Origin: Nitrospinota bacterium
GTDB taxonomy: Bacteria > UBA8248
Reading direction: 5' to 3'
NCBI GenBank assembly: GCA_011523725.1
Contig: WTGD01000146.1
Location: 1-7,916, forward strand
DNA: 7,916 bases
Shown in pieces: positions 1 to 4,859 of this stretch. Both the position numbers and the translations under genes were made by a program. Each line of letters begins with the position of its first letter. The stretch's first letter is position 1. The notes under the pieces were generated by a model. It was not told where the DNA came from. It did no database searches and saw only the letters and a list, made by a program, of their open reading frames with translations.

Positions 1-325
1 GATATGGGAGGGCTTGCCCGCGCTGACCCGCCAGGGGGTTTGCGTCTCCTTCCAGACGGAAAACGAAGCACAAGGCGCGCTCAAATCGCAGGAAATTTCG
101 ATGCGCGGGTGTCTGAGGGGGCTGGACAGGCCCTTGCTGATCATTCACGGCGCGAAAGACAGGCTGTGCCCCGTTGAACAGGCCCACAAGATAGCGGCGG
201 AGGCGGGCGATGCGTGCGAACTCGTCGTCTACGCCGAAGGCGTCCACGTGTGCAACAACATTCCTTTCCTGTGGCGGCCCCTCGCGGCGGATTGGCTTGC
301 GGATAAACTGGATGTGGATACCTGA
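1..325 (+). CDS. alpha/beta hydrolase, FrsA/dihydropseudooxynicotine-hydrolase-like (5' truncated by window)
   Basis: The frame is open from base 2 to the TGA at 323-325, so only the last ~107 residues are present and the start lies outside the window. The tail has the two C-terminal catalytic-triad elements of an alpha/beta hydrolase. A strand LLIIHGAKDRLCP supplies the acid (the D of AKD), and about 45 residues later EGVHVCNNIPF supplies the histidine. The H-x-C-N-N-x-P signature followed by RPLAADWLADKL is the ending I associate with the FrsA / 2,6-dihydropseudooxynicotine hydrolase branch (family knowledge). These are cytoplasmic serine hydrolases acting on C-C or ester bonds; the nucleophile elbow is not in view, so the substrate cannot be inferred. 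A tRNA promoter begins 28 bp after the stop. The TTG at 14-16 is in frame but is not a credible start for a protein of this family, because most of the domain would be missing. Confidence 0.8.
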   Translation, partial: IWEGLPALTRQGVCVSFQTENEAQGALKSQEISMRGCLRGLDRPLLIIHGAKDRLCPVEQAHKIAAEAGDACELVVYAEGVHVCNNIPFLWRPLAADWLADKLDVDT

Positions 326-353
326 GGAAGTTGAACGCGGCGCCTGCCGCCTC

Positions 354-381
354 TTGACTCTCGATGCCAGTCGGGTAAACT
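354..381 (+). promoter_or_regulatory. sigma70-type promoter of the tRNA-Gly gene
   Basis: A -35 box TTGACT (354-359), a 16-bp spacer and a -10 box TAAACT (376-381) lie 13 bp before the mature 5' end of the tRNA at 395. Transcription would start near 388, giving a very short leader, as is usual for tRNA genes. The boxes match the consensus at 5/6 and 4/6 positions. Confidence 0.55.
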
Positions 382-394
382 TTTTCGGCTGTAT

Positions 395-469
395 GCGGGA
401 ATAGCTCAGTGGTAGAGCACAACGTTGCCAACGTTGGGGTCGCGGGTTCAAATCCCGTTTCCCGCTCCA
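395..469 (+). tRNA. tRNA-Gly (anticodon GCC)
   Basis: A full cloverleaf can be folded by eye. The acceptor stem is GCGGGAA (395-401) with TTCCCGC (459-465). The D arm is GCTC/GAGC (404-407, 415-418) around AGTGGTA. The anticodon stem is CAACG/CGTTG (420-424, 432-436) with loop TTGCCAA, placing anticodon GCC at 427-429. The variable loop is GGGTC. The T arm is GCGGG/CCCGT (442-446, 454-458) with loop TTCAAAT. The discriminator base is T466 and CCA is encoded at 467-469. It decodes GGC and GGU. Both strands also read as open frames here, which is a familiar annotation artefact. Confidence 0.97.
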
Positions 470-483
470 ATATCCATTACCTG

Positions 484-509
484 GCGGGGGTCGCGCGCGC
501 GGCCCCCGC
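484..509. terminator. GC-rich hairpin between convergent tRNA-Gly and NIPSNAP gene
   Basis: GCGGGGGTC (484-492) pairs with GGCCCCCGC (501-509) around an 8-base GC-alternating loop, giving a 9-bp stem with one G-T pair. It starts 15 bp after the tRNA CCA, and its right arm ends at the first base of the stop codon of the minus-strand gene (509-511). It could stop transcription from both sides. The U-tract is poor: TATTTCAT on the plus strand, none on the minus strand. This makes it a plausible rather than a classical intrinsic terminator. Confidence 0.4.
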
Positions 510-1138
510 TATTTCATGGGCGAATACGCCACAGGATACCAGATCTCGGAAGTCTCGCTCCGAAGATAGGACTTGTAGCCGCTCTCCCAGTTCGGGAGAT
601 TTTCCACCCCCCTTTGCACTTCGGCCCAGTGATTCAGGTCCCGGTAGGGCCAGATGTGCAAAAACTCGTTCAGGATGCCGGACTCGAACTCTCCCGCCGG
701 GTTGGCGAACGCCGCCGCAAGCGGGGAGAGACGCTCCCTTTCGGGCAGGTTCTTCTCCCACGCCGCGCTGATGGCGCGCATCTTGCCCGTGACTATAACG
801 TCGCTCCTGATTTCGTAGACCCCACCCATCTCTCCCGTTTTTGGCTTGGGGCAAAACGGCGCCGCCCGCATGATGCGCGTCTGCTGGTAGAGAATCTTGT
901 CCACCTGGAGGGGCGGCCACCACGGCTGGGCGAGGGCTTCGGCGCGCGCCGTCTCCCGGTGGGCGGAATTCTCGTATTCCCAGATGTGGAGAATCCGGTT
1001 CAGCCCACCGATGGCGGAGATGAAAAACCCGATGCACGGAGATATGGCGGTTCGTTTTTCAATTATTTTGCCGAAATCCTCCACGCCTTCGGGGGCGAAA
1101 CCCGAGGGGAACGTGTAGGCGCGAACTTCATAGATCAT
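509..1138 (-). CDS. NIPSNAP family protein, two-domain
   Basis: This 209-residue protein is built from two ferredoxin-like (dimeric alpha/beta barrel) NIPSNAP modules. Module 1 (about residues 1-95) opens with MIYEVRAYTF and carries LNRILHIWEYENSAHRETAR. Module 2 (about 106-207) opens with GGVYEIRSDVIV and carries LNEFLHIWPYRDLNHWAEVQRG. The repeated Y-E-[VI]-R strand and the LHIW-x-Y helix entry are the hallmark of the family, and the length fits bacterial two-domain members. There is no signal peptide, so it is probably cytoplasmic. The family's biochemical role in bacteria is poorly defined, and no ligand can be read from the sequence. The ATG at 1138-1136 is supported by a GGAG box at 1151-1148, 9 bases upstream. 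The gene converges with tRNA-Gly and diverges from the HEPN/MNT pair. Confidence 0.85.
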   Translation of the reverse strand: MIYEVRAYTFPSGFAPEGVEDFGKIIEKRTAISPCIGFFISAIGGLNRILHIWEYENSAHRETARAEALAQPWWPPLQVDKILYQQTRIMRAAPFCPKPKTGEMGGVYEIRSDVIVTGKMRAISAAWEKNLPERERLSPLAAAFANPAGEFESGILNEFLHIWPYRDLNHWAEVQRGVENLPNWESGYKSYLRSETSEIWYPVAYSPMK

Positions 1139-1203
1139 GGATGCGGACTCCAGGTTATCGATGCGCAGGCTCCCTCACAATGAGCATTGGAAGGAAACCC
1201 CGC

Positions 1204-1267
1204 ATTACGCGTTCATGGAATTTGGAAAATCAATATACTTGACGCGCATCATTCCGTGAAGCATGTT
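1204..1267. promoter_or_regulatory. candidate divergent promoters in the 198-bp NIPSNAP / HEPN spacer
   Basis: Facing right toward the toxin-antitoxin pair, TTGACG (1239-1244) is followed after 17 bp by CATGTT (1262-1267); the -35 is good and the -10 weak. Facing left toward the NIPSNAP gene, TTGATT (minus strand, 1233-1228) is followed after 18 bp by CGTAAT (1209-1204), also weak. The spacer is visibly AT-richer than the flanking genes. I see no clear dyad that would serve as an operator for the toxin-antitoxin complex. Confidence 0.25.
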
Positions 1268-1336
1268 GTTTCGTTGTAGACACAAACTTCAGATGTCTCT
1301 AAAGCCCTGCAAGCGCTGTAAAGCGAGGGAAGCCCG

Positions 1337-1762
1337 GTGAGCGACGATACTCCGCGCTGGCGATACCGATTCGACAACTACAAGCTCGCTTTTTCCCTGC
1401 TGCGCGAGGCCATCGAAATGATGGACCAAAGAGAACCAAGCCAGCTTGAAAAGGAAGGGATCATTCAGCGGTTCGAATACACTACCGAGCTTGCCTGGAA
1501 CCTCATGAAGGACTATCTGGAGAGTGAAAACTTCGTCTTTGAGCAAGTGACTCCCAGAGCCGTCATGCGCAAGGCCTTCGAGGCGAATTTGCTGGCGGAT
1601 GGCCAGACGTGGATGGACGTGCTGGATGCGCGTAATAAAATGTCGCACAACTACGATCTGAAAACTTTCGAGGCCGTCATCGAAGCAATCCGGAATCACT
1701 ACCTTCGCGCATTCGACGCTTTGCATACAACATTTCTTGAAAAAAGCGGGAGGCAGTCATGA
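1337..1762 (+). CDS. HEPN-domain toxin, HI0074-like (nucleotidyltransferase substrate-binding protein)
   Basis: This 141-residue all-helical protein belongs to the HI0074 / nucleotidyltransferase substrate-binding branch of HEPN proteins. The N-terminal helices RFDNYKLAFSLLREAI and the FEYTTELAWNLMKDYLE segment are typical. The HEPN active-site motif sits at R99-N-K-M-S-H104-N-Y106, i.e. R-x4-H-x-Y. In characterised HepT toxins the R and H form the RNase site and the Tyr is the residue AMPylated by the MNT antitoxin (family knowledge). All of these residues are present, so the protein should be functional. The GTG start at 1337 is preceded by GAGGGA (1325-1330). The stop overlaps the next start as ATGA (1759-1762), so the two genes should be translationally coupled. 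Sampled GC is about 47-50%, against more than 70% in sampled rows of the following gene, which suggests recent acquisition. Confidence 0.9.
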   Translation: MSDDTPRWRYRFDNYKLAFSLLREAIEMMDQREPSQLEKEGIIQRFEYTTELAWNLMKDYLESENFVFEQVTPRAVMRKAFEANLLADGQTWMDVLDARNKMSHNYDLKTFEAVIEAIRNHYLRAFDALHTTFLEKSGRQS

Positions 1763-2106
1763 ATCACGGGCTCTCGGACCGCCAACTCACGGTTTTGAAA
1801 GAGATTCTGGCGATCTATGCCGATGAGATCGTCTCGGCCGAACTGTTCGGTTCACGGGCTACGGGCGACTACCGCCCGAATTCGGACGTCGACCTGGTAT
1901 TGAGAGGCGGCATCAGGGAAAAGCAGATCGATCGGCTCTGGACCATGTTCCAGGAGAGCAATTTGCCGTTCAGCGTGGACGTGAAAGGTTATGAGCTGAC
2001 GACCTATCCGCCGCTCAAGGCGCACATCGACAAGGTCTGCAAACCCCTCTTTACCCAACAAGACCTGAAGGCCGTGACTCGAAAGTCAGAGGCGTCGGGT
2101 GTTTAG
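1759..2106 (+). CDS. MNT-domain nucleotidyltransferase antitoxin, HI0073-like
   Basis: This 115-residue minimal nucleotidyltransferase is the partner of the preceding HEPN gene. The catalytic signature G31-S32-x10-D43-x-D45 (FGSRATGDYRPNSDVDLV) is complete and matches the GSx10DxD motif of MntA-type antitoxins. A third acidic residue, probably D74 in PFSVDVKGY, completes the metal triad. In characterised systems this enzyme transfers AMP to the HEPN toxin tyrosine and silences it. The ATG at 1759 overlaps the toxin stop by 4 bases and has GGGAGG at 1748-1753. The toxin-first gene order is the HI0074-HI0073-like arrangement. The last ~15 residues (AVTRKSEASGV region) look like an unconserved tail. 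The assignment of fold and pairing is firm; actual toxin-antitoxin activity is inferred. Confidence 0.9.
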   Translation: MNHGLSDRQLTVLKEILAIYADEIVSAELFGSRATGDYRPNSDVDLVLRGGIREKQIDRLWTMFQESNLPFSVDVKGYELTTYPPLKAHIDKVCKPLFTQQDLKAVTRKSEASGV

Positions 2107-2163
2107 GTGAGACGATACCAGCGATCTCCACTTTCTTTTTATCAATAAAGCATTCTTCGACAC

Positions 2164-2168
2164 GGAGG
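2164..2168 (+). promoter_or_regulatory. strong ribosome binding site fixing the start at 2175
   Basis: GGAGG lies 6 bases before the ATG at 2175. It is the best Shine-Dalgarno match in the region and selects this start over the in-frame internal ATG codons. The preceding 2107-2163 stretch is AT-rich (it includes CTTTCTTTTTATCAATAAAG), but no convincing -35/-10 pair is visible. Confidence 0.6.
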
Positions 2169-2174
2169 CGGAAC

Positions 2175-2894
2175 ATGGACAGGGCGGTATGGGCGATCAT
2201 CTACGATCTGCCCGAGGAAGGGCGGAATGAGTACATGGAGTGGTTCCACGGCGTGCACATTCCCGAGAAGCTCGCTCGTCCGGGATACGTCTGGGCGGCG
2301 CACTATGAGGTGAAACACCCGGGGAAACGCTTCGAGGAAATAGCGGCGCGCCTGAACCGCACGGACGATCCCGAACTCGCCTCGGGCGCGGGGTTCATCG
2401 CGCTCTTCGGCGGGGAGACCACCCGCGTTTTCTACGATCCCAGCCCCGCGCAGCTGAAAGAGCGCCAGAATGCAGAGACTCAGCATATGGTGGGGATGCG
2501 TATTCAGCCCAAGGGGCTCATCCTTTGCGAGGAGTGGCGGGTGGAAGGCCCGGACGCGGACAAGCGGGAAGCCCCCGACGTCATGGCGCCCGCCATCCAG
2601 ATGGGCCGCTACGATGCGCAGGGCAATGACGAGGACCTCCAGGCCTGGTACGCCCAGGAGCGCATGGCGCGTGTCGCGGACACGCCCGGCTGCATCGGCG
2701 CGAGAAAGTACCTGGTGGCCACGGCTTCGCCCAAGCATTCCGTGATGTATGAGTACACATCTTTGGAGGCGCGGGAGGCAAACTACATCGCGCTCGAGGA
2801 GACCGAGGGGACGAAGCGCGTGCACGGGTATCTCGTGCATCCCCCCGGCTCTCCGCTGGCGGCAAGCCGCATCTGGCCGCCACAGGATGGGTAG
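2175..2894 (+). CDS. EthD/DUF-like dimeric alpha/beta-barrel protein, duplicated domain
   Basis: This 239-residue soluble protein without a signal peptide appears to consist of two ferredoxin-like halves. The first half (about 1-125) begins with the strand AVWAIIYDLPEEG, then the helix NEYMEWFHGVHIPEKLARPGYVWAAHYEV, a pattern (W-[FY]-x3-H-x-P-[ED]-x-L-x-x-PG) typical of EthD-like and related dimeric alpha/beta-barrel proteins. The second half (about 139-235) repeats the logic: IQMGRYDAQGNDEDLQAWYAQERMARVADTPGCIGARKYLV, then the strand HSVMYEYTS. I recognise the fold but not a specific subfamily, and the substrate is unknown. The fold is often used in small-molecule oxygenases, decarboxylases and chaperone-like factors (family knowledge). 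It follows the toxin-antitoxin pair after 68 bp but has its own strong ribosome binding site and much higher GC, so it is probably a separate unit. Confidence 0.75.
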   Translation: MDRAVWAIIYDLPEEGRNEYMEWFHGVHIPEKLARPGYVWAAHYEVKHPGKRFEEIAARLNRTDDPELASGAGFIALFGGETTRVFYDPSPAQLKERQNAETQHMVGMRIQPKGLILCEEWRVEGPDADKREAPDVMAPAIQMGRYDAQGNDEDLQAWYAQERMARVADTPGCIGARKYLVATASPKHSVMYEYTSLEAREANYIALEETEGTKRVHGYLVHPPGSPLAASRIWPPQDG

Positions 2895-2904
2895 GGATTG
2901 AAGC

Positions 2905-3036
2905 GTCCACATTCGAGGAGATTGCGCGCATGATGGAAAAACAGCCGGAATCTGGATGCTCGTTTTCATCATCGTGGCGGCTTATGCGGAAATGGTCCGC
3001 GCCGCCGCTCCGAAAAAAAGATAGCGGCCAGATACG
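2905..3036 (+). pseudogene. decayed 5' fragment of a second FGE-like gene (signal-peptide remnant)
   Basis: This stretch aligns with 4837-4968, the leader and first ~36 codons of the intact FGE-like gene, at roughly 80% by eye. Shared landmarks are TTCGAGGA, GCGCATGATGG, AAAAACAGCC, TGGATGCTCGTTTTC, GCGGAAATGG, CCGCGCCGCC, CCGAAAA and CAGATACG. Relative to the intact gene one C is missing just after ATGATGG (at 2936/2937), which throws the frame out. Read past that deletion, the codons give KTAGIWMLVFIIVAAYAEMV and RAAAPKKR before a TAG at 3022-3024; the intact protein has KTAWVWMLVFVLLTAAFAEM and ARAASPK. Within the hydrophobic core there is one in-frame codon difference, suggesting selection before decay. 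Similarity ends after the equivalent of residue 36; the remaining ~740 bp of the gene are gone. Confidence 0.85.
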
Positions 3037-3042
3037 AAAAGT

Positions 3043-3053
3043 CTTATCATAAG
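3043..3053. repeat. short palindrome
   Basis: CTTAT-C-ATAAG is an 11-base palindrome with a central C, 7 bp beyond the end of the FGE-like remnant. It is short enough to be chance and no function is assigned. Confidence 0.3.
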
Positions 3054-3092
3054 GCAATTCGGACGCTTCGTTTCCTGGACTCACAGGGACGA

Positions 3093-3120
3093 TTTCCCAT
3101 CAATCGAGGGTGATGGGAAA
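3093..3120. repeat. 10-bp perfect stem-loop in the degenerate spacer
   Basis: TTTCCCATCA (3093-3102) and TGATGGGAAA (3111-3120) are perfect reverse complements around the 8-base loop ATCGAGGG. Neither strand has a proper T-run after the stem (the plus strand continues CAAATCTTGCTTTTG), so it is not a textbook intrinsic terminator. It may be a transcript-stabilising hairpin or a leftover repeat. Confidence 0.55.
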
Positions 3121-3202
3121 CAAATCTTGCTTTTGTCAACGCGCACGCCAGTAAAGTTCTGTTTTACTCCGATTTCAGAATTGAGGAACAGACGAACCGA
3201 GT

Positions 3203-3389
3203 ATGAACAGGCATCTATCGTCCTTGCGCTGCTCGTTCTGCTTTGCATCGCCGCAGAAGCGCGGGCCACGAGCGAATGCGCCCGCGTCTTCGCGAGGAAG
3301 CCGGCCTGGAAAGATATGAGGAATACTTCAACTTCAATTGCGACACGCTGCGAGGATTTATGGTTCAGATGAGGGGGGAAATGAGGTGA
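3203..3389 (+). pseudogene. frame-broken small secreted protein gene upstream of lipoprotein A
   Basis: Three reading frames in succession carry protein-like sequence. ATG AAC AGG at 3203 gives MNR. From about 3211 a different frame encodes a convincing Sec signal peptide, ASIVLALLVLLCIAAEARA, followed by TSECARVFA. From about 3297 the third frame encodes EAGLERYEEYFNFNCDTLRG and FMVQMRGEMR, ending at TGA 3387-3389. Two 1-base losses (or 2-base gains), near 3212 and 3293, would restore a secreted protein of about 63 residues with two cysteines. Its stop overlaps the lipoprotein A start as GTGA (3386-3389). I do not recognise the family. Alternatively the third-frame ORF from ATG 3276 (37 aa) could be a small independent gene, and part of the apparent homology to the region before lipoprotein B may be purely a shared ribosome-binding leader. 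Confidence 0.4.
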
Positions 3390-4381
3390 GATATGCTCCA
3401 ATGCTGCTCTTAATGATGCTGGCGCTTACCGCCTGCTATGGCGGAGGTGGCGGCCCGCCGGCCGAAGGTCGAATTCAGTTCGAGAGGAATAGCGAGTTCG
3501 ACGGCGAAAGCTTAAGGGTTTTCTTGACTCTGGAAGACGGAACCGTGGCTTCGGTCAACACGGCAGACGATGTTATCGAGGTGCAGCCCGGGGCAACGCC
3601 CATTCCCGGTCATCAGGCGCGGGCCTGGACGTTTCTCAAAATCACGGATGACGCTACATCGGTAGCCCACGCCTTGATCAGTTGGGACCCGGACGATCCG
3701 GCGGACTACCTCGTGGCCGGCTGGTGGACGCAGTTCCCCGGCCAGAAACCGGGGGAGCTTTCGTTCAGGGGTTCGGAGCAGTACTCGATTATGGACGGTT
3801 CGAACCTCGATCATCGAGTTGAACCGCAACTGCCGCTCGAGGGGACAGCCACATACGCGGGACCGGCCGGGGGGCTCTACACATACGAGGCCGGGAGCGA
3901 CTGGGGAGAGAACGAAGGCGAATACGTGGTTGAAGAGTATCAGGGAACGATCACTCTCACCGCGGATTTCGCGGACGGCACCCTGAAAGGCTGCATCGGA
4001 TGCGTAGGCGACCTCGTTACGCAGCGCGCGCATTTCGGCGTATTCCTCGGTGAGGATTTGCGCGACGTACAGGGCATCGCCAGGGACTACGAGCTACACC
4101 TCGCCACGGCGATTATCAGGGAAGACGGGACGTTCGAACGCAGAAGGGTGATTTTGAAACACCCGGAGCGGAGCGTCACTCTGGCGGAAGGTCACTGGGC
4201 TGGAACCCTGTCCAGACGTCAGGATACGGACGGGAACCCCCGGCTGGTGGCGGGCTTCAGCAGCGTTTATTTCGAGGAGAGCGACGGCAGCGTGGGTGAG
4301 TTTGTCGGGACGTTCCTGGGTTTGAGCGAACGGTTCAGGGAGAACGGAATTTCTCGATCCCCTCCCCGCAATGGCAACTGA
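3386..4381 (+). CDS. outer-membrane lipoprotein A, TbpB-like beta-barrel type (paralogue of the gene at 6056)
   Basis: This is a 331-residue predicted lipoprotein. MRYAPMLLLMMLALTAC is a signal peptide ending in lipobox L-T-A-C17, followed by Y-G-G-G-G-G, a flexible Gly tether. Tyr at +2 (not Asp) favours the outer membrane. The C-terminal half is strand-rich, with TATYAGPAGGLYTYEAG, EEYQGTITLTADFADGTLKG, GHWAGTLS and GFSSVYFEESDG. This resembles transferrin-binding-protein-B-like barrel lipoproteins (G-x-A-x-Y-x-G-x-A-G-x-Y, then A-D-F and a G-x-W-x-G strand), though I cannot confirm the family. Besides C17 the only cysteines are C203 and C206 (KGCIGC). I chose GTG 3386 because GAGGGGGG (3371-3378) lies 7 bases upstream and it aligns exactly with the ATG of the paralogue, giving identical length. 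Earlier in-frame starts would bury the signal peptide. It is about three quarters identical to lipoprotein B. Confidence 0.85.
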   Translation: MRYAPMLLLMMLALTACYGGGGGPPAEGRIQFERNSEFDGESLRVFLTLEDGTVASVNTADDVIEVQPGATPIPGHQARAWTFLKITDDATSVAHALISWDPDDPADYLVAGWWTQFPGQKPGELSFRGSEQYSIMDGSNLDHRVEPQLPLEGTATYAGPAGGLYTYEAGSDWGENEGEYVVEEYQGTITLTADFADGTLKGCIGCVGDLVTQRAHFGVFLGEDLRDVQGIARDYELHLATAIIREDGTFERRRVILKHPERSVTLAEGHWAGTLSRRQDTDGNPRLVAGFSSVYFEESDGSVGEFVGTFLGLSERFRENGISRSPPRNGN

Positions 4382-4436
4382 TCGATTGCGAACAGATGTT
4401 TTTCCAACAAGCAGGGGAGGGACGGAAAAGATAAAC

Positions 4437-4449
4437 GGGGACAGTCCCC
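4437..4449. repeat. 13-bp palindrome, REP-like
   Basis: GGGGAC-A-GTCCCC has perfect 6-bp arms around a central A, preceded by ATAAAC. This compact GC palindrome carries the same ACAG/CTGT core as the larger repeats at 4615 and 4688. I take it as a REP-family element; that assignment is inference. Confidence 0.55.
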
Positions 4450-4596
4450 GCATGTTGCAGGCGGCTGGCCGTATTTCACCGCCGCAGGATGACATTTCCC
4501 AGCCGAGGAAATGGCGCTGCTGCCGGGAGGGTAGGGGCCGTTCAACAGAATGGCCACTAGAGAAACACGATTCTTCGTGCAGGAGCGGAACGATGT

Positions 4597-4653
4597 GTCC
4601 GCCCAGGAGATCCCGGACAGGCACGGGGGCCTGTTCCTACGACCGGGGCGGAC
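4597..4653. repeat. nested inverted repeat, degenerate REP-like copy
   Basis: The outer arms GTCCGCCC (4597-4604) and GGGCGGAC (4646-4653) enclose an inner hairpin ACAGGC (4617-4622) / GCCTGT (4629-4634). Read on the minus strand, 4641-4615 gives CGTAGGAACAGG then CCTGTCC, a diverged version of the perfect palindrome at 4688-4715. A smaller hairpin CACGA/TCGTG (4566-4570, 4575-4579) lies just upstream. Confidence 0.5.
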
Positions 4654-4687
4654 GAGGTGTTGGTCCGTGATTCTGGCCACCGACCCC

Positions 4688-4715
4688 GTAGGGACAGGTC
4701 GCGACCTGTCCCTAC
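4688..4715. repeat. 28-bp perfect palindrome, REP-like
   Basis: The left arm GTAGGGACAGGTCG (4688-4701) is followed immediately by its exact reverse complement CGACCTGTCCCTAC (4702-4715), with no loop. A 14-bp perfect arm is far beyond chance in a 478-bp spacer. It resembles the GTAGGGxCAGGx... intergenic palindromes found in many copies in some bacterial genomes. It could form a cruciform, or act as an RNA hairpin protecting the lipoprotein A transcript. Confidence 0.85.
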
Positions 4716-4821
4716 AACAATCACGGGTTCTTCCGCCGGTATGACGGAATTCATTGAAGGGATTTTGCTACGCCAAGGGAACATCCACCTCCGCCATACA
4801 GCTTTTCCACCCGCTTTCCGC

Positions 4822-4827
4822 TATAAT
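4822..4827 (+). promoter_or_regulatory. -10 box of the FGE-like gene
   Basis: A perfect TATAAT lies 33 bp before the start codon, placing the transcription start near 4834. No hexamer resembling TTGACA occurs 16-18 bp upstream (the position reads CAGCTT), so the promoter may depend on an activator or be weak. The corresponding position before the decayed copy has no such box. Confidence 0.45.
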
Positions 4828-4851
4828 CCTCGAAAATCCACGGTTCGAGGA
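4827..4851. promoter_or_regulatory. dyad overlapping the transcription start and ribosome binding site of the FGE-like gene
   Basis: TCCTCGAA (4827-4834) and TTCGAGGA (4844-4851) are perfect 8-bp inverted arms around a 9-base spacer. The dyad abuts the TATAAT box, and its right arm contains GAGGA (4847-4851), the Shine-Dalgarno sequence 8 bases before ATG 4860. If transcription starts near 4834 most of the left arm is untranscribed, which favours a repressor operator. A slightly earlier start would instead give a hairpin hiding the ribosome binding site. In the decayed copy at 2905 the right arm survives but the left arm is lost. Confidence 0.5.
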
Positions 4852-4859
4852 CTACGCGC

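Larger units (their letters stand above)
4382..4859. other. 478-bp intergenic region rich in REP-like palindromes
   Basis: I see no credible gene here; the open frames run through inverted repeats in several frames and have no ribosome binding sites. The first ~25 bp (to about 4406) are homologous to the sequence after lipoprotein B (7052-7079) and mark the downstream end of the duplicated module. The rest holds several palindromes (4437-4449, 4566-4579, 4597-4653, 4688-4715, 4731-4749), then the -10 box and dyad of the FGE-like gene. On the minus strand, 4731-4749 and its flank read GTCATACCGGCGGAAG, resembling the widespread proteobacterial intergenic repeats of the GTCATxCCGGCGxAAG type. 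Confidence 0.7.

Noticed and set aside
395..469. tRNA-Gly as the attachment site of an integrated element
   Set aside because: No integrase is present, and I found no repeat of the tRNA 3' end elsewhere in the window.
141..771. Open frames on both strands running through the tRNA (plus 409-771, minus 141-470)
   Set aside because: They are translations of the tRNA-Gly and its complement (the familiar MVEHNVANVGVAGSNPVSRS and METGFEPATPT-type artefacts), with no ribosome binding sites.
425..1183. 252-residue plus-strand frame opposite the NIPSNAP gene
   Set aside because: It is antisense to a gene with clear family motifs, starts inside the tRNA, and has no recognisable domain.
2142..2972. 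276-residue minus-strand frame opposite the EthD-like gene
   Set aside because: It is a long antisense frame of the kind GC-rich coding sequence produces; its start lies in the FGE-like remnant and it shows no domain pattern.
3338..3385. Upstream TTG start for lipoprotein A, and the equivalent 62-codon extension (from 5870) for lipoprotein B
   Set aside because: Both would place the lipoprotein signal peptide internally; the extensions are dissimilar, while GTG 3386 and ATG 6056 align exactly and each has a GAGGGG box 7 bases upstream.
4267..4784. Several 64-176-residue frames across the intergenic palindromes
   Set aside because: They run through inverted repeats in competing frames on both strands, a pattern expected from REP-like DNA rather than genes.
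4382..4859. Possible CRISPR array
   Set aside because: The repeats are palindromes of different sequence and irregular spacing, with no regular direct-repeat/spacer structure and no cas genes.
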